Source: an uncultured Paracoccaceae bacterium (lineage in GTDB: Bacteria; Pseudomonadota; Alphaproteobacteria; Rhodobacterales; Rhodobacteraceae). From it: 64,000 bases of DNA. The notes beneath the pieces were generated by a model that worked only from the letters and a program-made list of their open reading frames with translations, had not been told where the DNA came from and did not search any database. The stretch is taken from assembly GCA_947500775.1 (NCBI GenBank), contig CANMTD010000002.1, positions 310,001 through 374,000 of the forward strand, in the 5' to 3' direction. Shown piece by piece: positions 1 through 8,655 of this stretch (position 1 is the stretch's first letter; each line of letters opens with the position of its first letter). Both the position numbers and the translations under genes were made by a program.

Positions 1-106
1 CGGTTTCCATGCCTTGGGTGATCGCCACAAACAGCGGCGCCAGACCGATCGGATCGATCACCACGAACAGGGTGACAAAAGCGCTGATGTAGAATGTCAG
101 GTCCAT
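1..106 (-). CDS. MarC-family integral membrane protein, N-terminal fragment
   Basis: Only the first 35 codons lie in the window; the rest runs off the left edge. The start is the ATG complementary to 104-106, three bases from the stop of the ABC-F gene upstream, so the two are probably co-transcribed. The visible peptide begins MDLTFYISAFVTLFVVIDP and continues with a hydrophobic helix and a PIGLAPLF stretch, which is typical of the N-terminus of MarC/UPF0056 proteins. These are inner-membrane proteins whose transport role is not established. The family call rests on a short fragment. Confidence 0.7.
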   Translation of the reverse strand, partial: MDLTFYISAFVTLFVVIDPIGLAPLFVAITQGMET

Positions 107-109
107 GGC

Positions 110-1960
110 TTAAGCTTCTGCTTTTTCCAGTTTTTCAAGCGAGGTAACCCACATCGCCTCGGCCCGGTCCAATGCCTCCATCACCTCGGCGTATTTCTTT
201 TGCCAGACCTGGGATTCACTGATCTTTTCGGGTTCATACATCGCGGGATCGGCCAGTTTCTTGGCCAGTTTGTCGCGCATATCGTTCAGCTTTTCAACGC
301 GCGCCTCGCATTTGCGGGCATCCGCGCGCAGGGCCTGAACCTGTTCGCGCGACGGGCGTTTCGGTTTGGGGGCACTGGCGGCGGCCGGTTTCACCGGTTT
401 GTCGGTGGTCAGCAGCAGCTTGCGGTAGGCCTCCAGATCCTCCTCGAACGGTTCGACCCGGCCGTCCTTGACCAGCCACAGCCGGTCGGCGACCATGCTC
501 AGCAGGTGCATATCGTGGCTGACCAGAATGACCGCGCCGGAATAGGCGGTCAGCGCCTCGACCAGCGCTTCGCGGCTTTCGATATCCAGGTGGTTGGTCG
601 GTTCGTCCAAAATCAGCAGATGTGGCGCGTCCAGCGTGGCCAGCAACAGCGACAGCCGCGCCTTTTGACCGCCCGACAGCCGTCCGACCTCGGTTTCGGC
701 CTGATCGGCGCCCAGTCCGAACCCGGCCAGCCGGGCGCGCAGCTTGGATTGCTGTTCGCCGGGGCGTTCGCGTTGCAGGTGCTGTAGCGGGGTTTCGTCG
801 ATGAACAGCTCATCCACCTGATGCTGCGCGAAAAAGCCGATCCGCAGCTTGTTCGACGATGAAAACCGTCCGCCCATCGGCTCAAGTCGGCCCGATAACA
901 TCTTGGAAAGAGTTGACTTTCCCTGACCGTTCTTGCCCAGAAGGGCGATCCGGTCATCCTGATCGATGCGCAGGTTCAGCTTGCTGAGCACCGGTTTGCC
1001 GTCATAGCCGACCGACACGCTTTCGGTGGCGATGATCGGCGGCGACAGCTCTTCCGGGGTGGGAAAGGTGAACACGGTGCGCGCGGCATCTTCGGGCGCG
1101 CGGATCGTTTCCATCTTTTCCAGCATCTTGACCCGGCTTTGCGCCTGTTTGGCCTTGCTGGCCTTGGCCTTGAACCGGTCGACAAAGCTTTGCAGATGGG
1201 CGCGGCGCAGGTCCTGTTTCTTGGCGGCGGCGACCTGAACCGCGCGCTGTTCGGCGCGCTGGCGGGCGAATTGGTCGTAGGGGCCGCTCCACAGCGTCAA
1301 CTGGCGGTTTTCCAGATGCAGGATAGCGCCCACCGCGCGGTTCAGCAGCCCGCGGTCGTGGCTGATGATGATGACGGTATGCGGATAGCGCGCCAGATAG
1401 CTTTCCAGCCACAGCGCGCCTTCCAGATCCAGATAGTTGGTCGGTTCGTCCAGCAACAGCAGATCGGGCTGGGCAAACAGGACCGCGGCCAGTGCCACCC
1501 GCATCCGCCACCCGCCCGAGAAATCGGAACAGGGCATCAACTGTTCGGCGGCATCAAATCCCAGACCCTTCAGGATCGAGGCGGCGCGGCCTTCGGCGGA
1601 CCAGGCGTCGATATCGGTCAGCCGGGTCTGAATTTCGGCGATCCGGGTGGGATCGGTGGCGGTGTCCGCCTCGGCCAGCAGTTCGGCGCGTTCGGTATCG
1701 GCGGCCAGAACCGTGTCGATCAGGCTGGTGGATGACGATGGCACCTCTTGCGCCACGCCACCGATGCGCGACCGCGAGGGCAGGGTGATCGACCCGCCCT
1801 CCAGCGCCAGTTCGCCCCGGATCAGCCGGAAAAGCGTGGTCTTGCCCGCGCCGTTGCGCCCCACAAGGCCGACCTTATGGCCGGTGGGAATGGTGGCAGA
1901 GGCGCCTTCAAACAGGGGGCGGCCTTCGACGGAATAGCTGATATCTGAAATGCGTAACAT
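110..1960 (-). CDS. ABC-F family ATPase (YheS/Uup-like)
   Basis: A 616-residue protein with two complete ABC ATPase domains and no membrane segment, the ABC-F layout. Walker A motifs are GRNGAGKTT near residue 35 and GKNGQGKST near residue 342. Signature motifs are FSGGWRMR and LSGGQKAR, each followed by a Walker B with DEPTN. A charged linker of about 80 residues between the domains matches the P-site tRNA interaction motif region. The C-terminus is a lysine/glutamate-rich coiled coil. Known family members act on the ribosome to relieve stalls; a role in transport is unlikely. The C-terminal extension favours YheS or Uup over EttA, but the subfamily was not resolved. Confidence 0.9.
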   Translation of the reverse strand: MLRISDISYSVEGRPLFEGASATIPTGHKVGLVGRNGAGKTTLFRLIRGELALEGGSITLPSRSRIGGVAQEVPSSSTSLIDTVLAADTERAELLAEADTATDPTRIAEIQTRLTDIDAWSAEGRAASILKGLGFDAAEQLMPCSDFSGGWRMRVALAAVLFAQPDLLLLDEPTNYLDLEGALWLESYLARYPHTVIIISHDRGLLNRAVGAILHLENRQLTLWSGPYDQFARQRAEQRAVQVAAAKKQDLRRAHLQSFVDRFKAKASKAKQAQSRVKMLEKMETIRAPEDAARTVFTFPTPEELSPPIIATESVSVGYDGKPVLSKLNLRIDQDDRIALLGKNGQGKSTLSKMLSGRLEPMGGRFSSSNKLRIGFFAQHQVDELFIDETPLQHLQRERPGEQQSKLRARLAGFGLGADQAETEVGRLSGGQKARLSLLLATLDAPHLLILDEPTNHLDIESREALVEALTAYSGAVILVSHDMHLLSMVADRLWLVKDGRVEPFEEDLEAYRKLLLTTDKPVKPAAASAPKPKRPSREQVQALRADARKCEARVEKLNDMRDKLAKKLADPAMYEPEKISESQVWQKKYAEVMEALDRAEAMWVTSLEKLEKAEA

Positions 1961-2324
1961 GGGACGCGCAGTGCCCTATGGGTTTGAAGGTGTCAATGGG
2001 GGCCGGGCGCATCGCAATTACATCGACGATCTGCGCGCGCGCGGATGTTCGGGCCGTCCCCTGAAAACATCCAAGGTCCCATGGCTTTCAAATCATCAAT
2101 CGCCGGGCGTATCAGCACCTTCACAGGGTCGTGTTCGGACAGAGTGTTGTTCACAGTCTCAGTAAGCAGATAAATTCTGAAAAATGCCCCGAAGGCGCAA
2201 ATCATAGTGCGATTCATGCTTTTCGGTCCAGCCGCGCCGTGTTAGGCGCAGCACCGATGGCATGGACCCGCTAAAGCGGATCGGTGCCGCCCTTTGCTGA
2301 AACACCGACGATAGGAGACCGAGC
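1961..2324. other. Intergenic region between the ABC-F gene and ndk
   Basis: This 364-base stretch separates two divergently transcribed genes, so both promoters should lie here. No convincing coding frame is present; the short open frames lack recognisable protein features. I could not identify a clear -35/-10 pair or a structured leader. An AGGAGACCGAGC sequence immediately before 2325 gives ndk a ribosome binding site. Confidence 0.6.
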
Positions 2325-2747
2325 ATGGCTCTGGAACGTACATTTTCGATCATCAAACCCGACGCCACCAAGCGCAACCTGACCGGCGCGATCAACGCCA
2401 AGTTCGAGGCCGCCGGCCTGCGCATCGTCGCGCAAAAACGCATCCACCTGACCCCGGCACAGGCCGGCGTCTTCTATGAGGTGCACAAGGAACGCCCGTT
2501 CTACGGCGAACTGTGCGAATTCATGGCGTCCGAGCCGATCGTCGTGCAGGTTCTGGAAGGTGAAAACGCCATCGCCAAGAACCGCGAAGTCATGGGCGCC
2601 ACCAACCCCGCCGACGCGGACGAAGGCACCATCCGCAAGGAATTCGCCCTGTCGATCGGCGAAAACTCGGTCCACGGGTCGGATGCGCCCGAAACCGCAG
2701 CGGTCGAGATCGCCTATTTCTTCTCGGGTCTGGAACTGGTCGGCTAA
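2325..2747 (+). CDS. ndk: Nucleoside diphosphate kinase
   Basis: A 140-residue protein of normal family length. It transfers the gamma phosphate of ATP to nucleoside diphosphates through a phosphohistidine. The catalytic histidine is His117 in NSVHGSD, and the N-terminal [11 protein letters not shown] and central RPFYGEL motifs are intact. The start follows a good ribosome binding site (GGAG about ten bases upstream). The gene is monocistronic and convergent with a DUF4112 gene, whose 3' end it overlaps by four bases. Confidence 0.97.
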   Translation: MALERTFSIIKPDATKRNLTGAINAKFEAAGLRIVAQKRIHLTPAQAGVFYEVHKERPFYGELCEFMASEPIVVQVLEGENAIAKNREVMGATNPADADEGTIRKEFALSIGENSVHGSDAPETAAVEIAYFFSGLELVG

Positions 2748-3142
2748 GCCGGTTCGAAATCTGTTGTGACTGCCGCCCGCGCAAACTCTGCGTGGGCGGT
2801 TTTCGTTTCGACCATCTGACGGATCAGGGCGACGTTGCGGGTATTGGCCTTCCACGACACGTCGAAAATATCACCGATCAGCGGCACAAGACCGATCACC
2901 ACATCGACCCCGACATTCAGAACCATGCGCAGGACCAAGCGGCGCGATGCGCCCATCCGATGTGCGGTGTGAACGATGTAACCGGCCGGGATCAATCCCA
3001 GGAAATCCCCCACAACGGGCACCAATCCCAATATCGGATCAAGGCCCACCCGCGCGTCGGTTCCGGGAATGGGAAACAGGTTTTCCATTCCGTGGGCAAG
3101 GGTTTCAAGCTGTCGTAATCTACCTTCTAAATCACTATCCAT
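2744..3142 (-). CDS. DUF4112 domain protein
   Basis: A 132-residue protein that matches the DUF4112 pattern: a short N-terminal helix, then [20 protein letters not shown], a [13 protein letters not shown] segment and a second [12 protein letters not shown] repeat. Two or three hydrophobic stretches suggest a small membrane protein. Its function is unknown. It overlaps the ndk stop by four bases, and the ndk terminator forms part of its last 20 codons. No strong ribosome binding site precedes the ATG. Confidence 0.8.
   Translation of the reverse strand: MDSDLEGRLRQLETLAHGMENLFPIPGTDARVGLDPILGLVPVVGDFLGLIPAGYIVHTAHRMGASRRLVLRMVLNVGVDVVIGLVPLIGDIFDVSWKANTRNVALIRQMVETKTAHAEFARAAVTTDFEPA
2773..2806 (+). 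terminator. Rho-independent terminator of ndk
   Basis: An 11-bp stem (2773-2783 pairs with 2789-2799, one G-U pair, 5-base loop) is followed by TTTT and a T-rich run. It lies 26 bases after the ndk stop codon. It falls inside the coding sequence of the convergent DUF4112 gene. Confidence 0.75.
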
Positions 3143-3179
3143 ATGTCTGATATGGGGGCGATGCCCGTAAATTTAAAGG

Positions 3180-3512
3180 TTATCCCGCCGGATTTCGCAC
3201 GCCGATCTGATCCAGAAGCCGTTCTATTTCAGTGTCATGCGATGGTTTGTTCACGCGCTTCAGCGCGTCGAACCGTTTGCGCAGCGCGGTTTTCTCTGCG
3301 CCCTTGCAATCGTTCCAGGGCCGTCCCTGAAGCCCCATTTCAATCACGTAATAGCCGATGAAATGGGGGCGGTGCCCGGATTGCAGCAGTTTGGCATAGG
3401 CCGCATCGGTGCCAAGCGCGCGCAGCTCTTCGGCGCTGTTTATGCCCGCCCGGGCAAAGGCTGCCTGCATGGCAGGCCCAAGGTTGCGAATGGACGATAT
3501 CGGCGCTGGCAT
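3180..3512 (-). CDS. TfoX C-terminal domain protein
   Basis: A 110-residue protein whose N-terminal half (SIRNLGPAMQAAFARAGINSAEELRALG) is the helix-hairpin-helix-like TfoX C-terminal domain. The N-terminal TfoX domain found in the competence regulator Sxy/TfoX is absent, so a competence role cannot be inferred. Stand-alone TfoX_C proteins are common in alphaproteobacteria and are uncharacterised. It lies 37 bases upstream of the DUF4112 start on the same strand and may share its transcript. Confidence 0.75.
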   Translation of the reverse strand: MPAPISSIRNLGPAMQAAFARAGINSAEELRALGTDAAYAKLLQSGHRPHFIGYYVIEMGLQGRPWNDCKGAEKTALRKRFDALKRVNKPSHDTEIERLLDQIGVRNPAG

Positions 3513-3573
3513 GGGACAATCCCGTTTGTTCCAGCGTCAGCGTATCGTCATTCCGTCACGGTGAAAACCGGGA

Positions 3574-3726
3574 TCAGAGGCTGGCCCAGTCGCGGAACAC
3601 GTAAGGCTGTTCCGGCGCGGGTTGGGGCGGGGTATGTTCCGGTGTTTTCTGGGCGGGCGCGTCGTTTGCGACGGGCTGTGCCGGTGACGAATTCTTATCG
3701 TCCTGATAGTCCTTTGAATGTGCCAT
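3574..3726 (-). CDS. Small hydrophilic hypothetical protein
   Basis: A 50-residue open frame beginning MAHSKDYQDDKNSSP. The start at 3726 is chosen over a longer frame because AAAGGAGCC sits seven bases upstream of this ATG. The peptide is rich in Pro, Ala, Gln and charged residues and has no membrane segment, so it is probably disordered. It ends in FRDWASL. I do not recognise a family. The good ribosome binding site is the main reason to accept it as real. Confidence 0.55.
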   Translation of the reverse strand: MAHSKDYQDDKNSSPAQPVANDAPAQKTPEHTPPQPAPEQPYVFRDWASL

Positions 3727-3894
3727 GATAGGCTCCTTTACTCGGTACGCACATCTGCATGGTATCATAAAACTGTCACATAATCTGGCCGAGAAAGGGG
3801 AAACTCTGGTTCTGTTACATGAACAATACAGGTCGAAATAAAGGCAAGACCTGCGGATTTTCCTAAATCATGGGGCAAGTTTGAATTTTAAATC

Positions 3895-3929
3895 TTGAAA
3901 CGCTCATTATTTCATATATTCATGAATTA
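3895..3929 (+). promoter_or_regulatory. Putative ArsR operator/promoter of the arsenic operon
   Basis: An AT-rich segment unlike its G+C-rich surroundings. It contains the perfect 10-bp palindrome ATTCATGAAT at 3918-3927, directly before the start codon at 3929. A TTGAAA at 3895-3900 could be a -35 element, with TATTCA (3917-3922) as -10. ArsR repressors typically bind imperfect AT-rich palindromes over their own promoter. No Shine-Dalgarno sequence is present. Confidence 0.45.
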
Positions 3930-4780
3930 TGGAAATTAATGACGCTGCTCAAACCCTTGATATCCTCGGCCACCCCGGTCGTCTGTCGGTTCTGCGCCTT
4001 TTGGCGCGCCGCGCCCCCGAAGGGGTGCGCCCGTCAGAAATGGCGGATGCGCTTGATCTGAAACCCAGCACGCTGTCGGTCTATCTGGGCGCACTGGAGC
4101 GCACCGGGCTGATCCGGTCCGACCGGCAGGGCACATCCATTTTCTATTCCATCCATCTGGCGGCCATGGGCGCGCTGGTGGATTTTCTTGTGGCCGATTG
4201 TTGTCGCGGTCGCCCTGATCTTTGCGCGCCGAAAACGCTGCGTGCGCTTTCTTCCCCCCAACCCGGAGACACTGCCATGTCGCAATCCGCATATAACGTT
4301 CTGTTCATCTGCACCGGCAACTCTGCCCGGTCGATCTTTGCCGAAGCTGCGCTGGCAAAGGTCGGCGGCGACCGGTTCAACGCCTATTCGGCCGGGACGA
4401 ACCCCTATTCCGAGATGAATCCCTTTGCGCTGGAACTGCTGGAACGCAACGGCCACGATACCTCGGGCCTGCGGTCGAAAAACGTGTCGGAATTTCAGGG
4501 CAAGGATGCCCCGCCTCTGGATTTCGTTTTCACCGTCTGCGACCTTGCCGCAAACGAAGATTGCCCGCCGTGGCCCGGACAGCCGGTGACCGCCCATTGG
4601 GGGCTGCCCGATCCGGTCAAGGTGACCGGAACCGATGCCGAAAAATCGCTGGCCTTCGCCGCGACCTATGGCCAGATGCTGCGCCGGGTGCAGGCCTTCG
4701 TGTCGCTGCCGCTAGAGGCATTGGACCGGCTGTCGCTGCAGACGCGGCTGGATGACATCGGTCAAATGGATGACGCATAA
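3929..4780 (+). CDS. ArsR-ArsC fusion: arsenic-sensing repressor joined to arsenate reductase
   Basis: A 283-residue two-domain protein. Residues 1-105 form an ArsR winged helix with the cysteine group CCRGRPDLC (Cys91, 92, 99), a likely As(III) site. Residues 118-270 form a low-molecular-weight phosphatase-type arsenate reductase: the P-loop FICTGNSARS has catalytic Cys128, and Cys204 and Cys212 in TVCDLAANEDC match the relay cysteines of thioredoxin-dependent ArsC. It should reduce arsenate to arsenite in the cytoplasm and repress its own operon. It leads the operon with gapdh and arsJ. The ATG at 3929 lacks a ribosome binding site, so translation may be leaderless. The phosphatase domain has an internal ATG at residue 117 (ATGTCG), so separate expression of ArsC is possible. 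Confidence 0.92.
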   Translation: MEINDAAQTLDILGHPGRLSVLRLLARRAPEGVRPSEMADALDLKPSTLSVYLGALERTGLIRSDRQGTSIFYSIHLAAMGALVDFLVADCCRGRPDLCAPKTLRALSSPQPGDTAMSQSAYNVLFICTGNSARSIFAEAALAKVGGDRFNAYSAGTNPYSEMNPFALELLERNGHDTSGLRSKNVSEFQGKDAPPLDFVFTVCDLAANEDCPPWPGQPVTAHWGLPDPVKVTGTDAEKSLAFAATYGQMLRRVQAFVSLPLEALDRLSLQTRLDDIGQMDDA

Positions 4781-4840
4781 CCCGCGTATAATCACACTCA
4801 CGCCCCGGAAGGCCGGCAAGCAGAACAATCGGAGAAGAAC

Positions 4841-5851
4841 ATGGTAAAGATTGCAATCAACGGCTTGGGCCGGATCGGCAAACTTGTGGTGCGGGCGTTT
4901 TACGATCAGGGATTGCCGGGCGAAATCGTTCTGCTGAACGATATCGCGGGCACCCCCGAACAGCACGCGATGCTGTTTGAATTCGACACGGTGCACGGCC
5001 GCTGGCCCGCCGAGATCAGCCACGATGCCGACAGCGTCACCGTCAACGGCCACCGGATGAAGATGACCGCCGAACGCGATCTGCGGGATCTGCCGCTGGA
5101 AAAGCTGGGTGTCGATCTGGTGGTCGATTGCACCGGCGCCTTCAAGACCCAGCTGCGGCTGGCGCCCTATTACGACGCGGGCGTGAAAAAGGTCGTGGTG
5201 TCGGCCCCGGTCAAGGAAGAACAGGCGCTGAACCTTGTCTATGGGATCAACTCGGACCTCTACGATCCCGATCAGCACGATCTGATCACGGCGGCCAGTT
5301 GCACCACCAATTGCCTGGCCCCGGTGGTCAAGGTCATCCACGAGGCGTTGGGTATCGAACACGGCTCGATCACCACGATCCACAACGTGACCAACACGCA
5401 AACCATCGTCGATCGTCCGGCCAAGGACATGCGCCGCGCCCGGTCGGCGCTGAATTCGCTGATCCCGACGACCACCGGCTCGGCCACGGCGATCACGCTG
5501 ATCTATCCCGAACTGACCGGGCGGCTGAACGGCCATGCGGTGCGGGTGCCCTTGCTGAACGGCTCGCTCACCGATTGCGTGTTCGAGGTCAAACGCCCGA
5601 CCACCGCCGAAGAGGTGAATGCCCTGTTCAAAGCCGCCGCCGACGGGCCGCTGAAGGGTATTCTGGGCTATGAGGAACGCCCGTTGGTCAGCACCGATTA
5701 CACCAATGATCCGCGCAGTTCGATCGTTGATGCGCCCAGCACCATGGTGATCAACGGCACGCAGGTCAAAATCTATGCCTGGTACGACAATGAATGGGGC
5801 TATGCCTGCCGTCTGGCGGATGTGACCCGGATGGTGGCAGACAGCCTATGA
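4841..5851 (+). CDS. Arsenic-operon glyceraldehyde-3-phosphate dehydrogenase
   Basis: A 336-residue class I GAPDH with the Rossmann motif NGLGRIGK at the N-terminus, catalytic Cys154 in SCTTN and the following His in TIHNVTN. It lies between the ArsR-ArsC gene and arsJ, overlapping arsJ by four bases. In the characterised ArsJ system, such a dedicated GAPDH uses arsenate in place of phosphate and makes 1-arseno-3-phosphoglycerate, which ArsJ exports. I infer the same role here from context rather than from residues specific to that subgroup. GGAGAAGAAC precedes the ATG. Confidence 0.88.
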   Translation: MVKIAINGLGRIGKLVVRAFYDQGLPGEIVLLNDIAGTPEQHAMLFEFDTVHGRWPAEISHDADSVTVNGHRMKMTAERDLRDLPLEKLGVDLVVDCTGAFKTQLRLAPYYDAGVKKVVVSAPVKEEQALNLVYGINSDLYDPDQHDLITAASCTTNCLAPVVKVIHEALGIEHGSITTIHNVTNTQTIVDRPAKDMRRARSALNSLIPTTTGSATAITLIYPELTGRLNGHAVRVPLLNGSLTDCVFEVKRPTTAEEVNALFKAAADGPLKGILGYEERPLVSTDYTNDPRSSIVDAPSTMVINGTQVKIYAWYDNEWGYACRLADVTRMVADSL

Positions 5852-7131
5852 CGCAGACACAGACGCAAAAACCCGACGGCATGGCCGCCTATATCGCCGT
5901 CACGGCGGCCTATTGGGCGTTCATGCTGTCGGACGGGGCGCTGCGGATGCTGGTGCTGCTGCATTTTCACACACTGGGGTTTTCGCCGGTGCAACTGGCC
6001 TGGCTGTTCCTGCTGTATGAATTCATGGGCATGGTCACCAACCTGAGCGCGGGCTGGATCGCGGCGCGGTTCGGGCTGACGGCGACGCTTTATGCCGGGC
6101 TGGTGTTGCAGATCGTGGCGCTGGTCGGACTGGCGCAGCTTGATCCGGCGTGGTCCCTGCTGGGGTCGGTGATCTTTGTCATGGTGGTGCAGGGGGTGTC
6201 CGGTGTGGCCAAGGATCTGGCCAAGATGTCGTCGAAATCTGCGGTCAAGCTGTTGGCACCAACCGGGGATGGCGCTTTGTTTCGCTGGGTGGCGGTGCTG
6301 ACCGGATCGAAGAACGCGGTCAAAGGGGCGGGGTTCCTGCTGGGCGCGGTCTTGCTGGGTCTGTGGGGCTTTGTGCCGTCGATCTGGGGGATGGCGGGCG
6401 TGTTGGCCGTGATCCTGATCGCGGTGGCAACCCTGATGCCCGCCGGGCTGCCGCGCGGCAAAAAGGGCACGAAGTTCCGCGAGGTGTTTTCCAAGGACCG
6501 CAACATCAACCTGCTGTCGGGCGCGCGGATGTTCCTGTTCGGCGCGCGCGACGTCTGGTTCGTGGTGGGCATTCCGATCTATTTCTACGCGGTGCTGTCG
6601 GACGGCAGCGAGGCGGGCAACCGCGCCGCGTTCTTTCAGATCGGCAGCTTCATGGCGGTGTGGATCATCGCCTATGGCGCGGTACAGGCCTGGGCGCCGA
6701 AATTGCTGGGCGCTCGGGATAAACCGCTGGACCAGATCACCGCATTGGCCGGGCGCTGGGTGGCGATCCTGACGCTTGTCCCGCTGGTTCTGGCCGGATT
6801 GGCCGCGCTGACGCCGGAACCCGCCGGATGGCTGACCCTGACGCTGATTGCCGGGCTGATGGTCTTCGGCTTTGTCTTTGCCGTCAATTCATCGCTGCAT
6901 TCCTATCTGATCCTGGCCTTTACCCAGGCCGAGCGGGTGACGATGGATGTGGGGTTCTATTACATGTCCAACGCCGCCGGGCGGTTGCTGGGCACCTTGC
7001 TGTCGGGGCTCAGCTATCAGCTGGGCGGGCTGGCGCTGTGCCTGTTCACCGCGGCAGTGATGGCGGGGCTGAGTTTTTTGATTGTCCGGCGGATCGGGCA
7101 GGGCGGCGATGCGGCAAAGCTGGCGGCCTGA
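5848..7131 (+). CDS. arsJ: ArsJ, organoarsenical efflux permease (MFS)
   Basis: A 427-residue membrane protein with about twelve hydrophobic segments, starting [11 protein letters not shown]. The start at 5848 gives an ATGA overlap with the GAPDH stop and is preferred over an in-frame upstream codon at 5794. The order gapdh-arsJ is the known partner arrangement for export of 1-arseno-3-phosphoglycerate, which releases arsenate outside the cell. The segment [13 protein letters not shown] between early helices is typical of ArsJ. No arsB or acr3 lies nearby, so arsenite made by the ArsC domain must leave by another route. Confidence 0.88.
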   Translation: MTQTQTQKPDGMAAYIAVTAAYWAFMLSDGALRMLVLLHFHTLGFSPVQLAWLFLLYEFMGMVTNLSAGWIAARFGLTATLYAGLVLQIVALVGLAQLDPAWSLLGSVIFVMVVQGVSGVAKDLAKMSSKSAVKLLAPTGDGALFRWVAVLTGSKNAVKGAGFLLGAVLLGLWGFVPSIWGMAGVLAVILIAVATLMPAGLPRGKKGTKFREVFSKDRNINLLSGARMFLFGARDVWFVVGIPIYFYAVLSDGSEAGNRAAFFQIGSFMAVWIIAYGAVQAWAPKLLGARDKPLDQITALAGRWVAILTLVPLVLAGLAALTPEPAGWLTLTLIAGLMVFGFVFAVNSSLHSYLILAFTQAERVTMDVGFYYMSNAAGRLLGTLLSGLSYQLGGLALCLFTAAVMAGLSFLIVRRIGQGGDAAKLAA

Positions 7132-7146
7132 ACTTTAGCATCACTT

Positions 7147-7224
7147 GCCTGAGCCCTGGCTCAGGCAGCGCCCGAACCGCCCCCACGGGGCGGGCGCTTC
7201 TCGCCCACCCCTCGGTTCGGGCGC
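7147..7224. repeat. Pair of long perfect hairpins between convergent arsJ and cynS
   Basis: Two inverted repeats fill the gap between convergent genes. The first pairs 7147-7155 with 7158-7166 (9 bp, 2-base loop). The second pairs 7168-7179 with 7213-7224 (12 bp, perfect), with GCCCC/GGGGC forming a smaller inner hairpin. Neither has a T-run, so they are not standard terminators. They may be a bidirectional transcription block or a REP-like element. Confidence 0.6.
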
Positions 7225-7233
7225 CGGTTCCGT

Positions 7234-7686
7234 TCAATACATCTTGTAGGGCAGGAACTTGCCGTCCAGCACGATCTTCACGCGGTCGCCGGCGGGGTTT
7301 GCTTCGCGGCTGATGTCCATGGTGAAATCAATCGCCGACATGATGCCGTCGCCGAACTCTTCCTCGATCAGCGCCTTCATCGTCGTGCCATAGACATTGA
7401 CCACCTCGTACAGGCGATAGATCAGCGGGTCGGTCGGCACCGCCGAAGGCAGCGACCCGCGATAGGGCACGGTCATCAGCAACGCGATTTCCTCGTCCGA
7501 GAAATTCAGCCCCATGGCGTTTCCGACCAGCGCGGCCTGATCTTTGGACAGCGAAATCTGCCCCATCAGGGCGGCGGTGGTCCATTCCTTGGATTGGCCC
7601 ACGGCCGCGGCCACATCGGCCCATTTGATGTCGTTGAAGGTCTTGTGGGCGACGATTTTTTCCGTCAGCTCGGCGCGTGTTGTCAT
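7234..7686 (-). CDS. cynS: Cyanate hydratase (cyanase), copy 1
   Basis: A 150-residue protein of normal length. It converts cyanate and bicarbonate to ammonia and carbon dioxide. The N-terminal helix-turn-helix-like domain is followed by the catalytic core with IYRLYEVV and GDGIMSAIDF. The catalytic triad equivalents are Arg91, Glu94 and Ser117. It is the last gene of a minus-strand operon downstream of the rhodanese gene (49-base gap) and has GGAG about ten bases before the ATG. A second cyanase lies at 17560-18027; the two are clearly diverged in their N-terminal halves. Confidence 0.96.
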   Translation of the reverse strand: MTTRAELTEKIVAHKTFNDIKWADVAAAVGQSKEWTTAALMGQISLSKDQAALVGNAMGLNFSDEEIALLMTVPYRGSLPSAVPTDPLIYRLYEVVNVYGTTMKALIEEEFGDGIMSAIDFTMDISREANPAGDRVKIVLDGKFLPYKMY

Positions 7687-7735
7687 CTTGTCTTACTCCG
7701 TTGTCTGTCTTCGGTAATGCGGTGTGGGGCAGGGG

Positions 7736-8593
7736 TCAGGCGCCGAATGGCAGCCCCTGTTCGATGGGCAGATCGGGATCGCGGGACCATTCGTTCCAGG
7801 ACCCGAAATAGATGGCGACATCCTTGATGCCCGCCTCTTTCAGCGCGAGGAAGGTGTTCGAGGCGCGCGCGCCCTTGAAACAGTACAGCTTGACCGGCGT
7901 GTCGGGGGTGATGCCGACGGTGGCGCATTCGGCCAGCACCTCGTCCTTGGATTTCAGCATGGGACCCTGCGCGGTCGGTTTCATCATCCGGTACCATTCG
8001 ATCCAGACGGCCCCCGGAATGCGCCCCTTGCGCGGGCAGAAATCGACGCCATAGGGGGACGAGCTGGTGCCGATCCATTCGTCGATATCGCGCACGTCCA
8101 GAATGATGGCGGCACCGTCGTCCAGCGCGGCTTTCATGTCGTCCTTGTCCATCATGATCGCGGCGGCGTCCGCGCTGACGTCGAACCCGGCAGGGGCCGG
8201 TGCGGCGGCGGCGGTCGAAATCTCAAGCCCCTCGGCCTGCCACGCGGCAAAACCGCCGTGCAGCACCTTGACCTTGGGATAGCCCAGATAGGACAGCAGG
8301 AAATAGCCCCGGCACGATTGCCCGAACCCGCTGTCCATCGACGCCTCGTAAATCACGGCGGTTTTTGCGCCATCCAGACCGGCGGCGCCGAATTCGGCGG
8401 CGAATTTGTCTTTCAGCTCGGCCATGCCCGTGGCGTCGGATGTGGCAAGAAAGGTGAAGATATCGTGCAGGTTGACGGCCTGGGGGATGTGCCCGGCGGC
8501 ATAGCTGTCGGGGGCGCGGGTGTCGATGATGACAACCTCGCCTGTGCCCAACATGGCTTTGAGGTCGGTTGGTGAGATCAGTGCGGAATCCAT
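7736..8593 (-). CDS. Tandem-rhodanese sulfurtransferase
   Basis: A 285-residue protein with two rhodanese domains (about 5-125 and 140-280). The C-terminal domain carries the active-site Cys238 in the loop CFKGARAS; the N-terminal domain has no cysteine at the matching position and is likely structural. Such enzymes move sulfane sulfur from thiosulfate or mercaptopyruvate to cyanide or another thiol. The CFKGAR loop differs from typical thiosulfate (CRKGVT) and mercaptopyruvate (CGSGVT) types, so the donor is uncertain. The start at 8593 is chosen for AAGGAC upstream and for domain length. It lies between the flavoprotein and cynS genes. Confidence 0.85.
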   Translation of the reverse strand: MDSALISPTDLKAMLGTGEVVIIDTRAPDSYAAGHIPQAVNLHDIFTFLATSDATGMAELKDKFAAEFGAAGLDGAKTAVIYEASMDSGFGQSCRGYFLLSYLGYPKVKVLHGGFAAWQAEGLEISTAAAAPAPAGFDVSADAAAIMMDKDDMKAALDDGAAIILDVRDIDEWIGTSSSPYGVDFCPRKGRIPGAVWIEWYRMMKPTAQGPMLKSKDEVLAECATVGITPDTPVKLYCFKGARASNTFLALKEAGIKDVAIYFGSWNEWSRDPDLPIEQGLPFGA

Positions 8594-8655
8594 GGCGTTT
8601 GTCCTTGTTTGATTTTCCCTGTCAGTGTCTTCCTCCCCCCTGTCATGCGTGCTGG

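Noticed and set aside
1993-2217. A 74-codon minus-strand frame upstream of ndk
   Set aside because: Composition and sequence give no protein signal; it would occupy the shared promoter region.
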